Positions 29,185-36,942 of a DNA stretch of 64,000 nucleotides are shown here, piece after piece. Position 1 is the first letter of the stretch. Every line of letters starts with the position of its first letter. The notes beneath the pieces were generated by a model, which saw only the letters and a program-made list of their open reading frames with translations, made no database searches and was not told the DNA's origin. Position numbers and translations under genes: made by a program. The DNA is from DASQFQ01 sp963802905 (GTDB lineage: Bacteria > Actinomycetota > Thermoleophilia > Solirubrobacterales > Solirubrobacteraceae), in contig CAWDKH010000011.1 of the NCBI GenBank assembly GCA_963802905.1, positions 257,680 to 321,679 of the forward strand, read 5' to 3'.

Positions 29185-30836
29185 GGGCGGGGCTCCTCGC
29201 CCTCCTCATCCTGGCGGTCCTGGCGCCCGCCGCCGACGCCCAGCGGCTGACCTCGCCCGCCCGCTACGACGCGCCGCCCGCCGGCTGGCGCAGCGCGCCC
29301 GGCGACGTCATGCGCGCCGTCGCCGCACGGCCCGAGGTCCGGCGCGCCCGCGCTGGCCACGAGCTGACCTACGGGCGCGTCTACTACAAGAGCAAGGCGA
29401 AGCGGCGCTGGCAGGTGTCGTTCTTCGCCGCGCCCGAGCGGCCGGGCGGGCGCACGACCGAGGTCTCCCAGACCGTCGTCGACGATCGCAGCGGCCGGGT
29501 GCTCGAGAGCTGGACGGGCGACAAGGTCGCGTGGACGATGGCGCGCGGCTACGCGGGCGCGTTCGGGCGGATCGCCAACGCGCTGTGGATCTGGCTCCCG
29601 CTGTGCGCGCTGTTCGTGCTGCCGTTCGCGCGCCCGCCGCTGCGGCTGCTGCACCTCGACCTGGCGGTGCTGCTGGCGTTCTCGGTCTCCTACGCCTACT
29701 TCGGCGCGTCGCGGATCGACGTCTCGGTCCCGCTCGTCTATCCGCTGCTCGCCTACCTGCTCGTGCGGATGCTGGTGATCGCGCGCGGTCACGAGGCGCC
29801 GCCGATCCGGCTCACGGTGCCGACCGCCTGGCTCGGGATCGGCGCCGTGTTCCTGCTCGGCTTCCGCTGCGGGCTCAACGTCGTCGGCTCGAACGTGATC
29901 GACGTCGGCTACGCGAGCGTGATCGGCGCCGACCACTTCGGCTCCGGCCAGGCGGTGTACGGCAACTTCCCGCTCGACAACCAGCGCGGCGACACCTACG
30001 GGCCGGTCCTCTACTACGCCTACGTGCCGTTCGAGGCGCTGCTGCCGTGGCGCGGCGGCTGGGACGGCCTGCCCGCCGCGCACGTCGCGGCGGTCGTCTT
30101 CGACCTGCTGACGGCAGCCGGCCTGTGGCTGCTCGGCAAGCGCCTGCGTGGGCCGGACCTCGGGGCGTTACTCGCCTACGCGTGGGCGACGTTCCCGTTC
30201 ACGCTGCTGGTCGCCAACTCGAACGCCAACGACGGCCTCGTTGCGCTGCTGGTGACGGGAGCGATGCTCGTGCTGGCGCATCCGGTCGCGCGCGGGGCGG
30301 TGATCGCGGCGGCGGCGCTGACGAAATTCGCCCCGATCGTGCTGGCGCCGCTGTTCGCCACCTATGGCGCGAGCCGCCGCGCGCTCCTGCTGACCGCCGC
30401 CGGCTTCACGGCGCTGAGCACCTTTGCCCTCGCCCCGGTCGCATTCGGCGACGGGTTGGGGACGTTCTATGACCGCACGCTCGGCTTCCAGGCCGACCGC
30501 GGCTCGCCGTTCTCGATCTGGGGCCTCTACGACATCCCCGGCCGCGGCGTCGCGCTCGCCGCCGCGCTGATCCTCGCCGTGGTCGTGGCGTTCGTCCCGC
30601 GCCGCCGCGACCCGATCACCGTCGCCGCGCTCGGCGCCGCAACGCTGATCGCGCTCCAGCTCGCGCTGGAGCACTGGTTCTACCTCTACCTCGTCTGGTT
30701 CTTGCCGCTGGCGTTCGTGGCGCTGTTCGCCGGGCGCAGGATCGTCTCGATCGACTCCGCCCGCGACGGGCGCGAGCCGTCGGCGGTCCGGATGACCACC
30801 GCCATCAGCCACGGGTCCTCGTCCGACGAGTCGTAG
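29181..30836 (+). CDS. Integral membrane protein, GT-C/GT87-like glycosyltransferase
   Basis: 551 aa, GTG start. A signal peptide (LLALLILAVLAPAADAQ) is followed by a ~110-residue extracellular domain, then about ten helices with a short conserved block YGNFPLDNQRGDTYGPVLYY after the first helices, typical of DUF2029/GT87 polyprenyl-sugar transferases, where acidic residues in the first loop are catalytic. It is coupled to the phosphodiesterase gene. Its last 151 bp overlap the convergent YmdB gene; the last hydrophobic helix ends near FVALFAGRR and the final ~30 residues are unlike the rest, so read-through may be fortuitous. Confidence 0.7.
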   Translation: MRAGLLALLILAVLAPAADAQRLTSPARYDAPPAGWRSAPGDVMRAVAARPEVRRARAGHELTYGRVYYKSKAKRRWQVSFFAAPERPGGRTTEVSQTVVDDRSGRVLESWTGDKVAWTMARGYAGAFGRIANALWIWLPLCALFVLPFARPPLRLLHLDLAVLLAFSVSYAYFGASRIDVSVPLVYPLLAYLLVRMLVIARGHEAPPIRLTVPTAWLGIGAVFLLGFRCGLNVVGSNVIDVGYASVIGADHFGSGQAVYGNFPLDNQRGDTYGPVLYYAYVPFEALLPWRGGWDGLPAAHVAAVVFDLLTAAGLWLLGKRLRGPDLGALLAYAWATFPFTLLVANSNANDGLVALLVTGAMLVLAHPVARGAVIAAAALTKFAPIVLAPLFATYGASRRALLLTAAGFTALSTFALAPVAFGDGLGTFYDRTLGFQADRGSPFSIWGLYDIPGRGVALAAALILAVVVAFVPRRRDPITVAALGAATLIALQLALEHWFYLYLVWFLPLAFVALFAGRRIVSIDSARDGREPSAVRMTTAISHGSSSDES

Positions 30837-31519
30837 CGCTGGGGCATCTGCGTGCGGAAGACCGAGATCGACTGCTCGCGCTTGACCCCGATCACGCCGC
30901 CGCGCGCGCCCGTCATCCCGACATCGGTCACGTAGGCGGTCCCGCCGGGCAGCACGCGCGCGTCGGCGGTCGGCACGTGCGTGTGCGTCCCGACCACCGC
31001 GGTCACGCGGCCGTCGAGGAACCAGCCCATCGCGACCTTCTCGCTCGTCGCCTCGGCGTGCATGTCGACGAGCACGTGGTCGACGCCGGCGACCTCCCTG
31101 AGCGAGTCATCGATCGTCGCGAACGCGGGCGAGGCCGCCTGCATGAACAGGTTGCCCGACATGTTCACGACGCCGAGCGTCGCGCCGTCCTCGCGCTCGA
31201 ACACGCAGGTCCCGTGGCCGGGCTGCGACTTCAGGAAGTTCGCGGGCCGCAGGATGAACTTCTGCTCGTCGAGGTAGGGCCAGACCTCGCGGTGGCGGTA
31301 GGTGTGGTTGCCGAGCGTGATCACGTCGACGCCGGCGGCGAACAGCTCGTCCGCGTGCTTCGGCGTGATGCCGATGCCGCCGGCCGCGTTCTCCCCGTTG
31401 ACGACCACGAAGTCGAGCGCGAACTCCTCGCGCAGGCCGGGGAGGAGCTCGCGCAGCGTGCGGCGCCCGGCGGAGGCGACGATGTCGCCGACGAAGAGGA
31501 TGGCCGCCACGCGCTCCAC
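30686..31519 (-). CDS. YmdB-family metallophosphoesterase (TIGR00282)
   Basis: 277 aa. Binuclear metal site: VGDIVASAGRR, VVNGENAAGGIGIT, LGNHTYRHREVWPYLD, DMHAEATSEK, GTHTHVPTADAR. The family hydrolyses 2',3'-cyclic nucleotides or related phosphodiesters; in Bacillus YmdB affects RNA levels and biofilm switching. Starts ATG at 31519. The enzyme core ends near residue 255; the rest overlaps the convergent membrane-protein gene. In many genomes it follows rny; no rny is in this window. Confidence 0.9.
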   Translation of the reverse strand: MERVAAILFVGDIVASAGRRTLRELLPGLREEFALDFVVVNGENAAGGIGITPKHADELFAAGVDVITLGNHTYRHREVWPYLDEQKFILRPANFLKSQPGHGTCVFEREDGATLGVVNMSGNLFMQAASPAFATIDDSLREVAGVDHVLVDMHAEATSEKVAMGWFLDGRVTAVVGTHTHVPTADARVLPGGTAYVTDVGMTGARGGVIGVKREQSISVFRTQMPQRYDSSDEDPWLMAVVIRTADGSRPSRAESIETILRPANSATNASGKNQTR

Positions 31520-31556
31520 GGTACCCGGGCCGGGTTAGTCCGGCCTCCCCGGGGCG

Positions 31557-31562
31557 CATACT
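31557..31562 (+). promoter_or_regulatory. -10 element (CATACT)
   Basis: CATACT ends 8 nt before the ATG at 31571 of the AI-2E-type transporter, in the 51-bp gap to divergent YmdB. Confidence 0.4.
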
Positions 31563-31570
31563 GAGAACAG

Positions 31571-32935
31571 ATGCGCGCGCCCGAACCGGACACCGAAGAA
31601 CAGGCTCCGGAGCCGGATGAGCCGCCGCCCGAGGCGGTCGAGAAGGCACCGCTCCCGTTGAAGCCGCCGTCCGCCGCGCCCCCGGCCCATGTCGAGCCGG
31701 TGCTGGTCCCGCGCTGGATCCAGCTCGTGATGCTGCCGCTCTTGCTGCTGGGCGCCTGGGCGCTCGCGCGGGCGGCCGGGCCGGTGCTGCTGGTGTTCAT
31801 CATCGCCGGGCTGATCGCGCTGCTGCTGAACCCGTTCGTGACGCTGCTGCGGCGCGCGCACTTCCCGCGCGGTGCCGCAGTCGCGACCGTCTACCTCGCC
31901 CTCCTGCTGGCGGTCGTCGGCATCGGCGTGCTGTTCGCCAACCCGGTCGCCAACCAGGTGTCGGCGTTCCGCGACGAGGTGCCGTCGATCGTCGACGGCG
32001 TCAACGACTCGCTCGCCAACGTCCAGGATTGGCTGGACCGCAACGGGATCGACTTGCAGGTGTCGAAGCCGGGCGGGACCGCGGTCGACTCGCTCGGCGA
32101 CCGCCTCGCGGAGGGCTCGGGCGAGCTGGTCGCGTTCACGCGCGACGCGTTGCTGCGGCTGGCGGAGACGTCGATCGCGCTGATCCTGATCGTCGTCCTC
32201 AGCGTCTACATGCTGCTCTACGGAGAACGCATCGGCGCCGGGGTGCGCGCCGTCGTGCCGCCCGGCGACGGCTCGCCCGAGGACGACTTCCCGACCCGCG
32301 TGCAGGGCGCGGTGTTCGGCTACGTCCGCGGCCAACTCCTGTTCTCGCTGATCATGGGCGCGAGCGCGGGCATCAGCCTCTACATCCTCGGCTCGCTGGG
32401 GATCTTTCCGCAGGGCAAGACGTACGCGTTCGCGTTCGGCGCGTTCTACGGCTTCGCCGAGCTGATCCCCTACATCGGGCCGGCGGTCGGCGCCTTCCCG
32501 CCCGTGATGATCGCGCTCTTCAGCAATGAGCCGCTCGACGCGCTGTGGCTGGCGATCATGTTCACCGGCCTGCAGCAGATCGAGGGCCACATCGTGGCGC
32601 CCAACGTGTTCGGCCACGCGCTGCGCATCAACCCGCTGCTCGTGATCTTCGCGCTGCTGCTCGGCGGGCAGATATACGGCTTCATCGGTGCGTTCATCGC
32701 GTTGCCGATCGCCGCGATCGTGCGCGAGACGGTGGTCTACCTGCGCCGCCACCTGACGCTCGAGCCCTGGCCGCGCGCGCCGGAGCTGGCGCTCGCGGGG
32801 GTCGGCACAGAGTCCGGCGCCTGTCCCGAGTGCGGTGCGACGGTGGCGCCGGGCGCGGAGCGCTGCGCGTCGTGCGGCACCGAGCTGGGCGGCGCCGACG
32901 ACGCCGCGGCAGCCGCGTCGGCCGGGCCCTCCTAG
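31571..32935 (+). CDS. AI-2E family transporter with C-terminal zinc ribbon
   Basis: 454 aa. A Pro/Glu-rich cytoplasmic head (~45 aa), then about eight helices of the AI-2E/PerM family: WIQLVMLPLLLLGAWALARA, GVLFANPVANQVSAF, VFGYVRGQLLFSLIMGASAG, YGFAELIPYIGPAVGAFPPV, IEGHIVAPNVFGHALRINPL. Members export autoinducer-2-like molecules, indole or Na+; the function here is unproven. The C-terminus adds CPECGATVAPGAERCASCG, a rubredoxin-like zinc ribbon not usual in this family. The stop overlaps by 4 nt the convergent gene's end. Confidence 0.88.
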   Translation: MRAPEPDTEEQAPEPDEPPPEAVEKAPLPLKPPSAAPPAHVEPVLVPRWIQLVMLPLLLLGAWALARAAGPVLLVFIIAGLIALLLNPFVTLLRRAHFPRGAAVATVYLALLLAVVGIGVLFANPVANQVSAFRDEVPSIVDGVNDSLANVQDWLDRNGIDLQVSKPGGTAVDSLGDRLAEGSGELVAFTRDALLRLAETSIALILIVVLSVYMLLYGERIGAGVRAVVPPGDGSPEDDFPTRVQGAVFGYVRGQLLFSLIMGASAGISLYILGSLGIFPQGKTYAFAFGAFYGFAELIPYIGPAVGAFPPVMIALFSNEPLDALWLAIMFTGLQQIEGHIVAPNVFGHALRINPLLVIFALLLGGQIYGFIGAFIALPIAAIVRETVVYLRRHLTLEPWPRAPELALAGVGTESGACPECGATVAPGAERCASCGTELGGADDAAAAASAGPS

Positions 32936-33630
32936 GGCGCGTTCTCGCGGTAGAGGCGGGCGAGCTCGCGGACCTCGCCGAGCGCCCATGCGAGTCCGCC
33001 GGTGGAGCCCGGGCGGCCGGGGACGGCGGCGATCGCGCAGAGCGTGCCCGAGCCGTCGATGCCCAGCCGTGCGCCGCGGATCGCGCTCATCTGCAGCATC
33101 CATGCCGCCAGTGGCTCGTCGGGCGACGCGGAGCGCTGGAGCTCGACCCGCAGCTCGACGATGTCCCCGCGCTGGGCGACCACGACCTCCCCCGGGTCGT
33201 CGCCGAGCTCCTGCAGCAACGCCTCGAGCCGCGGCGGCGGGGCGTCCGGCAGCTCCGCCGGCTCCTCCGGTCCGCCGGCCTCGCGGCCCAGCGTGGCGAT
33301 CGCCAGCGTGAGGCCGGCCGGGTCGAGATCCGCGGCCGGCAGGCTGACGCGGGTGATCAGGTCGTCGCCGTCGGACTGGTACCACGCGAGGCCGGTCTCG
33401 GCGTTGGCGCGCAGCAGCTCCGTGCTCGATCCGGGCGCCTCGGCGTACTCGAGGAAGCCGACGAGCGTCGCGTCCCGCGGGACCCAGCCGAACGTCGCCC
33501 ACCCGCCGCCCACCTCGACGAGCCAGGCGTCACTCTTGCGCTGGAACGGCACGCCGAGCTGCTGGAACAGGGCGGTGATGTCCGGCTCGCCGCTGGCTTC
33601 GGGCTCCTTGCGGCGGCGAAACAGGCTCAT
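32932..33630 (-). CDS. Hypothetical protein, conserved in actinobacteria
   Basis: 232 aa, not recognised. Starts MSLFRRRKEPEASGEPDIT, then a mixed alpha/beta body with WLVEVGGGWATFGWVPRDAT and a Pro-rich linker near 125-140. The overall look recalls YbjN/secretion-chaperone-like folds, but this is weak. Soluble, no helix. It overlaps the upstream membrane protein by 4 nt and the convergent transporter by 4 nt. Confidence 0.6.
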   Translation of the reverse strand: MSLFRRRKEPEASGEPDITALFQQLGVPFQRKSDAWLVEVGGGWATFGWVPRDATLVGFLEYAEAPGSSTELLRANAETGLAWYQSDGDDLITRVSLPAADLDPAGLTLAIATLGREAGGPEEPAELPDAPPPRLEALLQELGDDPGEVVVAQRGDIVELRVELQRSASPDEPLAAWMLQMSAIRGARLGIDGSGTLCAIAAVPGRPGSTGGLAWALGEVRELARLYRENAP

Positions 33631-34031
33631 CGGCGCGCCAGCCGGGCGCGCCGCTGCCGCCGCTCGGCCAGGGCTCCGGGCTCGTCTCGCAGGTGCGGGG
33701 GCACGAGGGCCTGCGGCCGGTTGAACACGACGATGCTCCCGTGCACGATGACGCCGAGGAGCAGGGCGCCGGCCGACACGGCCATGCCCACGTCGTCGGC
33801 GTCCGTGGCCTCGGCGACGAGGGCGCCGGCGAAGAACAGGAGCACGAACGGGCCGGTCGCGATGTAGGCACGCGCCACGCCGCGCCAGGTCGCGTCGCCG
33901 AGGAACCACCACGCGGGCGGGACGTTGCCGTCGAGGCCGCTCTCGCCGTCCCAGACCCTGCGGGCGACCACGGTGTAGATGACCCCCAGGAACAGGATCG
34001 CGAAGATCAGCCCGGCGCCGTAGAGGGTCAC
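33627..34031 (-). CDS. Small membrane protein, unknown
   Basis: 134 aa. Three helices (GAGLIFAILFLGVIYTVVAR, YIATGPFVLLFFAGALVA, GMAVSAGALLLGVIVHGSIV) and a basic C-terminus. No family recognised. Coupled by ATGA overlap with the 232-aa protein downstream; starts 15 bp after the pilin-headed gene's stop, so the three likely form one operon. Confidence 0.6.
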   Translation of the reverse strand: MTLYGAGLIFAILFLGVIYTVVARRVWDGESGLDGNVPPAWWFLGDATWRGVARAYIATGPFVLLFFAGALVAEATDADDVGMAVSAGALLLGVIVHGSIVVFNRPQALVPPHLRDEPGALAERRQRRARLARR

Positions 34032-34045
34032 GCGATCACCCTACG

Positions 34046-35183
34046 TCACCCAAATGGGTTGACGGCCCCGATGACGTCGCCGCCGAAGTCCTTGGCCTTG
34101 TCGAGGCCCTCGGACACCTTGTCCGCCGCTCCGGAGGCCACGTCGCCGATCGCCTCGCCCGCGGGTGCGAGCGCGTTGTCGTAGACCCAGCCCGCGGCGC
34201 GCTTGCCGGCCTCGCTGCCGACGATGCCGACGGCCAGGACTCCGACGCCACACGCGATGGCGCCGACGCCGGTCACGGCGAGCGCGGCGCAGCCCGCGGC
34301 CGCGACACTGCCCGCGGCGTAGCCGCCGAGCAGGCCGCCTGCGGTCTCGGTCACGCCCTTGCCGACGCCGTCGTTCTTGATGTTGCTGTACGCGCCGATC
34401 GCGGTGCCGACCACGCCGAGGCCCTTGCCGAACTTGCTCAGGCCCTTGGCGACCTTGCTGGCCGAGCTCGGCACCTTGGGCGCGCCGGACGATGTGTTCG
34501 GCGCCGGCACCGGCGGGACAGTGGGCGTGTTGCGCAGCTTCTGGAGCGCCTTGTTGACTTCCTCGGCGTCCTTCAAGCGCGGGTCGAGCAGCTTCTTCGT
34601 GTTGTTGAGCGCCTTGAGGACCTTGTTGTTGGCCGTCGGCTTCGTCTTGAGGTAGTCGTCGACCGCCTTGGTGCGGGCGTCGACGAGCGCCTGGTAGCCC
34701 GGATCGCCCGGCCGGAGACCCGAGTTGAGGATGCTCTTGGTGGCCTTGTCGATGCGGTTCAGCGCGGTCGACGGCCGCGTCTCGACGAGGTAGCGCGCGG
34801 GATCGAACGCCTTGAGGCAGTAGCCGTAGGCCTTGCCGGAGGAAACGCACGTGGCGAGCGCGGTGGCCGCGCTGGCCGATCCGCCGTCGCCATCGTCGCC
34901 GTCCGGGTTGTTCCCCGCCGGGGTTGTTTCCGCCGCCGGGGTTGTTGCCGCCGCCGGGGTTGTTCCCGCCACCGGGGTTGTTCCCGCCACCGGCCCGCTG
35001 CTCGTTGCCGCCCGAGATCTTGTCGATCATGCCGCTGGCCGCGTCCGCGATCTTGCCGGGAACGCCTGAGGCCATGAGCGCGCCGACGACCACGGCGACG
35101 AGCAAGAGCATGCCCATGTACTCGGAGGCGGTCTGGCCTCGCTCGTCGGCGAAGGCAATACGGTCACGAATCCGGCGCAACAT
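34046..35183 (-). CDS. Pilin-headed protein with GGNNP repeats and glycine-zipper domain (frame broken)
   Basis: About 379 aa after bridging one break near 34915. Residues ~13-40 read DERGQTASEYMGMLLLVAVV, the class III (Flp/Tad) prepilin signal: prepilin peptidase would cut after G and leave QTASEYMG before the helix. After ~30 residues come about five copies of GGGNNP (34903-34992). The C-terminal ~280 residues have a helical region (LNRIDKATKSILNSGL, KALNNTKKLLDP), a Pro-rich linker, then a long Gly/Ala membrane-like stretch (GGLLGGYAAGSVAAAGCAAL, GVGVLAVGIVGSEAGKRAAG). No family recognised for it. The frame break lies in the repeat, where an indel is easy. No tad genes are in the window. 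Confidence 0.6.
34903..34992. repeat. 15-bp tandem repeats encoding GGNNP units
   Basis: About five tandem copies of a GCCGCCGGGGTTGTT-type unit with small changes, coding Gly-Gly-Asn-Asn-Pro on the - strand. The reading frame breaks at its left edge. Confidence 0.8.
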
Positions 35184-35298
35184 GTCTGGAAGGGTGCCCG
35201 CGGGGGTTCCGGCCTAACAGAGGCGGGCGGCTCAACTTCGCCTTGGGACCGGTCCTGGGACCTGGGAGGATCCCGGCGGCTGTGCCATCGTTCCCCCC

Positions 35299-36210
35299 AT
35301 GAGACGACTCGCCCTCGCGCTGCTCGTGCTCGCCGTTGGCCTCGTCGCCGCGTGCGGCGGGAGCGACCAATCGAGCTCTTCGTCGAGCGAGGACGCCAAG
35401 GATGCGCTCGCGAGCGTCAAGCCGATCTCGACCGCCACGGTCGACGGCATCTTCCGGATCAACCTCGACAACGCGCCCGCGGAGATCGGCAACAAGCTCG
35501 AGTTCACCTTCGACGGCCCGTTGCGCTCCAACGGCCCTGGCAAGCTCCCGTCGCTCGACTGGAAGCTCGCCTTCAACTCGGGCTTCTCCAACTTCACCAG
35601 CCGCGTGGTCTCGACGGGCAACAACGTCTTCATCAACCTCGGCGGCGAGGACTTCGAGCTCGGCGAGCAGAACGTCGCGCGCGTCAATCAGAACGCGGCG
35701 TCGACCGGCAAGGACGACGGGCTCGCCGCGGTCGGGCTCGACCCGCTCGCCGCCGTGACCGACGTCAAGGACGCCGGCGAGGGCGAGGTCGGCGGCACGA
35801 AGACGACGCGCTACACGGGCGCGATCGACGTCGACGCCGCGCTCGACCAGGTCGAGAGCTTCCTCCGCCACGTGCCCGCGCAGGCGACGAGCGGGCAGGG
35901 CGTGTCCCAGTTGCGGCTCACGCCGGAGCAGCGCGCCAAGGCCAAGAGCACCTTCCAGTCGCCTCGCTTCGAGATCCAGGTGGCGGATGACGACACGATC
36001 CGCCGGATGGTGATGACCACCCGCTTCGTCACCCCGGCGGCCAACCAGGAGGCCGCCGGCGGCATCACCGGCGGCTCCATCGAGTACCGGGTGGACTACA
36101 CCGGTGTCGGCAAGGACGTCACTATCTCTCCCGTGACCGGGGCCCGGCCGATCGAGGAGTTCAGCGCCGCGCTCGAGCGTGAGCTCGCGAAGTCGACGAA
36201 GCAGAAGTAG
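35299..36210 (+). CDS. Lipoprotein, LppX/LprG-like
   Basis: 303 aa. Lipoprotein signal LALALLVLAVGLVAACGG with lipobox LVAAC, then a Ser-rich linker. The mature part has alternating strands (DWKLAFNSGF, NNVFINLGGEDFELG, IEYRVDYTGVGKDVTI) as in the LppX_LprAFG fold, which carries lipids across the envelope in mycobacteria. Directly followed by an ABC ATPase and permease (0- and 3-bp gaps), so the three probably work as a lipid or glycolipid export system. Family assignment is tentative. Confidence 0.7.
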   Translation: MRRLALALLVLAVGLVAACGGSDQSSSSSSEDAKDALASVKPISTATVDGIFRINLDNAPAEIGNKLEFTFDGPLRSNGPGKLPSLDWKLAFNSGFSNFTSRVVSTGNNVFINLGGEDFELGEQNVARVNQNAASTGKDDGLAAVGLDPLAAVTDVKDAGEGEVGGTKTTRYTGAIDVDAALDQVESFLRHVPAQATSGQGVSQLRLTPEQRAKAKSTFQSPRFEIQVADDDTIRRMVMTTRFVTPAANQEAAGGITGGSIEYRVDYTGVGKDVTISPVTGARPIEEFSAALERELAKSTKQK

Positions 36211-36939
36211 GTGAGCGCGACCTCGGCCGCCGCGCCAGTCGCCCTGACCGCCGAAGGCGTCACCAAGACCTACGGTGAGCGCAGGGCGCTCCAAGGCGTG
36301 TCGTTCGCCGCCCACCGCGGCGAGCGGATCGCGATCATCGGCCCCAACGGCGCCGGCAAGACGACGCTGCTGCAGATCCTCGCGGGCTCGCTGCGCGCAA
36401 GCGGCGGAGAGGTGACGCTCGAGGGCGGCACCGTCGGCTGGGTCCCGCAGCAGCCGGCGCTCTACTCGAAGCTCTCGGTGGCCGAGAACCTGCGCCTCTT
36501 CGCGCGGCTGGAGAAGCGGCCCGACGTCCCCGAGACCGTCGAGCGGATGCTCGACCAGACCGGGCTGCGCGAGCGCGCCGGCGACGAGGTGGGCAAGCTC
36601 TCGGGCGGCAACCGCCAGCGCGTGAACATCGCCATCGGCCTGCTCGCCGAACCCGCGGTGCTGCTGCTCGACGAGCCCACCTCCTCGCTCGACCCGCGGC
36701 AGCGCGAGGTGCTGTGGGCGTTCGTGAGCGGCCTCGCCGAGGCCGGCACCGCGGTCGTCTACGCGACCCACAACGTCGCCGAGGCGGAGCGCTACGCCGA
36801 TCGCGTGCTCGTCCTCGCCGACGGTGAGCTGCTGTTCTCCGGCAGCCCGCGCGAGCTCGAGCAGACCGTGCAAGGCGCCGCCGCGGCGCCCGACTTCGAG
36901 TCGGCGTTCGTGCGCTTCCTGCACGAGAAGGGCCACTGA
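36211..36939 (+). CDS. ABC transporter ATP-binding protein
   Basis: 242 aa, GTG start immediately after the lipoprotein stop. Walker A GPNGAGKTTLLQILAG, Q-loop VPQQPALYSKLSV, signature LSGGNRQRVNIAIGLL, Walker B VLLLDEPTSSLDPRQ, H-loop ATHNVAEAERYAD. It is of the ABC-2/CcmA-type exporter ATPase class. Pairs with the permease 3 bp downstream. Confidence 0.93.
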   Translation: MSATSAAAPVALTAEGVTKTYGERRALQGVSFAAHRGERIAIIGPNGAGKTTLLQILAGSLRASGGEVTLEGGTVGWVPQQPALYSKLSVAENLRLFARLEKRPDVPETVERMLDQTGLRERAGDEVGKLSGGNRQRVNIAIGLLAEPAVLLLDEPTSSLDPRQREVLWAFVSGLAEAGTAVVYATHNVAEAERYADRVLVLADGELLFSGSPRELEQTVQGAAAAPDFESAFVRFLHEKGH

Positions 36940-36942
36940 CCG

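Noticed and set aside
31535..33502. 655-aa open frame on the - strand opposite the AI-2E transporter
   Set aside because: Charged repeats with no domain; the transporter on the other strand has clear helices and conserved motifs.
34903..34992. Short regular repeats as a possible CRISPR array
   Set aside because: Units are tandem with no spacers and encode GGNNP in a protein. No cas genes are present anywhere in the window.
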